From NCBI GenBank assembly GCA_020629475.1, contig JAHDDF010000006.1:1-33845 (forward strand): a stretch of 33,845 bases of DNA, written 5' to 3'. The stretch comes from Saprospiraceae bacterium (GTDB taxonomy: Bacteria; Bacteroidota; Bacteroidia; Chitinophagales; Saprospiraceae). Below, piece after piece: positions 33,386 to 33,845 of this stretch (position 1 is its first letter; every line of letters starts with the position of its first letter). The notes below the pieces were generated by a model. The model did not search any database, was not told the origin of the DNA, and was given only the letters and a program-made list of their open reading frames with translations. A program made the translations under genes and the position numbers.

Positions 33386-33845
33386 GTTTTGATTCTTCTG
33401 TTTAGCACCTTCTTTGAACCGAAGGCAAGTATCATGGTCGTTATAATCAATAAGTATACGATGATTTTTTGTCCCGCTACTTGAATTATCAAGGCTTGTT
33501 CGGATTCTCCGGGTTTTGGACCCAGTTTTAAAAGAAGTATATAACCTACAAGAACCAAACAAACCATTATCATATAATGCCCGTACCCCTTAGGAAAATC
33601 ATGGCTGAGGTAAATATTTACCATAAAAAGGACGCAAGCCAAAAGCAGGCAATAAAATCCGAGATCCACGCAAAAAACATGTTGCGGAAAGTATAAATCC
33701 CAAGGAGTAAGCCCTACGCCAATAAATCCGATTCCTGAAGCTAGACCGGCTATCAACATTAGCACGGAAAGCACCTTATTGATCGATTTTTGAAAAAAAA
33801 TTCCGCCTGCGGCGGAGAAAAAAACGGCGGTAGCGAATCCTGTTA
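33382..33845 (-). CDS. Membrane protein (DUF998-like), 5' end outside window
   Basis: The minus-strand frame is open from its TGA at 33382 to the window edge, at least 154 codons, so the start is not visible. Hydrophobic segments continue beyond the nearest GTG (33774): TGFATAVFFSAAGGIFF, then KVLSVLMLIAGLASGIGFIGVGLTP, CLLLACVLFMVNIYL, YMIMVCLVLVGYILLL and VYLLIITTMILAFG. The VGLTPWDLYFPQHVF motif resembles DUF998-type proteins. Its stop overlaps the SUKH start (ATGA). Caution: a GC-rich hairpin with a T run on this strand (33793-33816) sits inside the frame, so a start at GTG 33774 remains possible. Confidence 0.65.
   Translation of the reverse strand, partial: TGFATAVFFSAAGGIFFQKSINKVLSVLMLIAGLASGIGFIGVGLTPWDLYFPQHVFCVDLGFYCLLLACVLFMVNIYLSHDFPKGYGHYMIMVCLVLVGYILLLKLGPKPGESEQALIIQVAGQKIIVYLLIITTMILAFGSKKVLNRRIKT

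Noticed and set aside
33793-33816. Intrinsic terminator (TCCGCC-TGC-GGCGGA with T run on the minus strand)
   Set aside because: It lies within a frame that stays open and hydrophobic on both sides, so I favour a coding coincidence (Ser-Ala-Ala-Gly-Gly); it would matter if the membrane gene starts at 33774.

Overview
The window is chromosomal DNA from a member of the Bacteroidota, most like the Saprospiria (Lewinella/Haliscomenobacter relatives). The basis is protein style: a PagL-type deacylase of the long Bacteroidota form, a DUF6702 protein, a 467-residue SpeA, a GG-leader precursor peptide, a lipoprotein cytochrome with CX4CH, and a few TAnnTTTG -7 promoter motifs. I see no tRNA, rRNA, insertion sequence or CRISPR array.

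Left part (1-13.6 kb), all minus strand: a truncated SdiA-regulated-like lipoprotein, a LolC/FtsX permease and rbfA; then a five-gene block (7850 down to 2868) of two lipoproteins with DUF4214/DUF1549-like modules, a Tat-exported DUF1501-like alkaline-phosphatase-fold protein, a class V PLP enzyme and a lipoprotein with a CX4CH heme motif; then histidine ammonia-lyase overlapping a PagL-like lipid A deacylase, and a secreted M1 peptidase.

Middle (13.6-26.3 kb): a DUF6702 gene, three parS-like sites within 950 bp, thrB-thrC without thrA, a plus-strand run capA-folA-Omp85-nadK, an unrecognised 40-codon ORF, and a minus-strand run of six housekeeping or accessory genes (hydrolase, SRAP, dtd, mazG, M50 protease, speA).

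Right part (26.3-33.8 kb): a 703-bp AT-rich gap dense in DnaA-box-like TCCAC motifs, which I read as the probable chromosome origin; ctaA, recX and rpoN leading away from it; recA carrying a net 5-nt deletion that splits it into two frames; and, at the right edge, a GG-leader RiPP-like precursor convergent with a SUKH/SMI1 gene that is translationally coupled to a membrane protein running off the window.

The parS cluster, the DnaA-box cluster and the switch in dominant gene orientation near 26.6 kb fit together as an origin-proximal region. The most interesting items are the split recA beside recX, the origin candidate, the precursor peptide whose gene lies wholly under the predicted 3' end of the SUKH transcript, and the five-gene envelope block.
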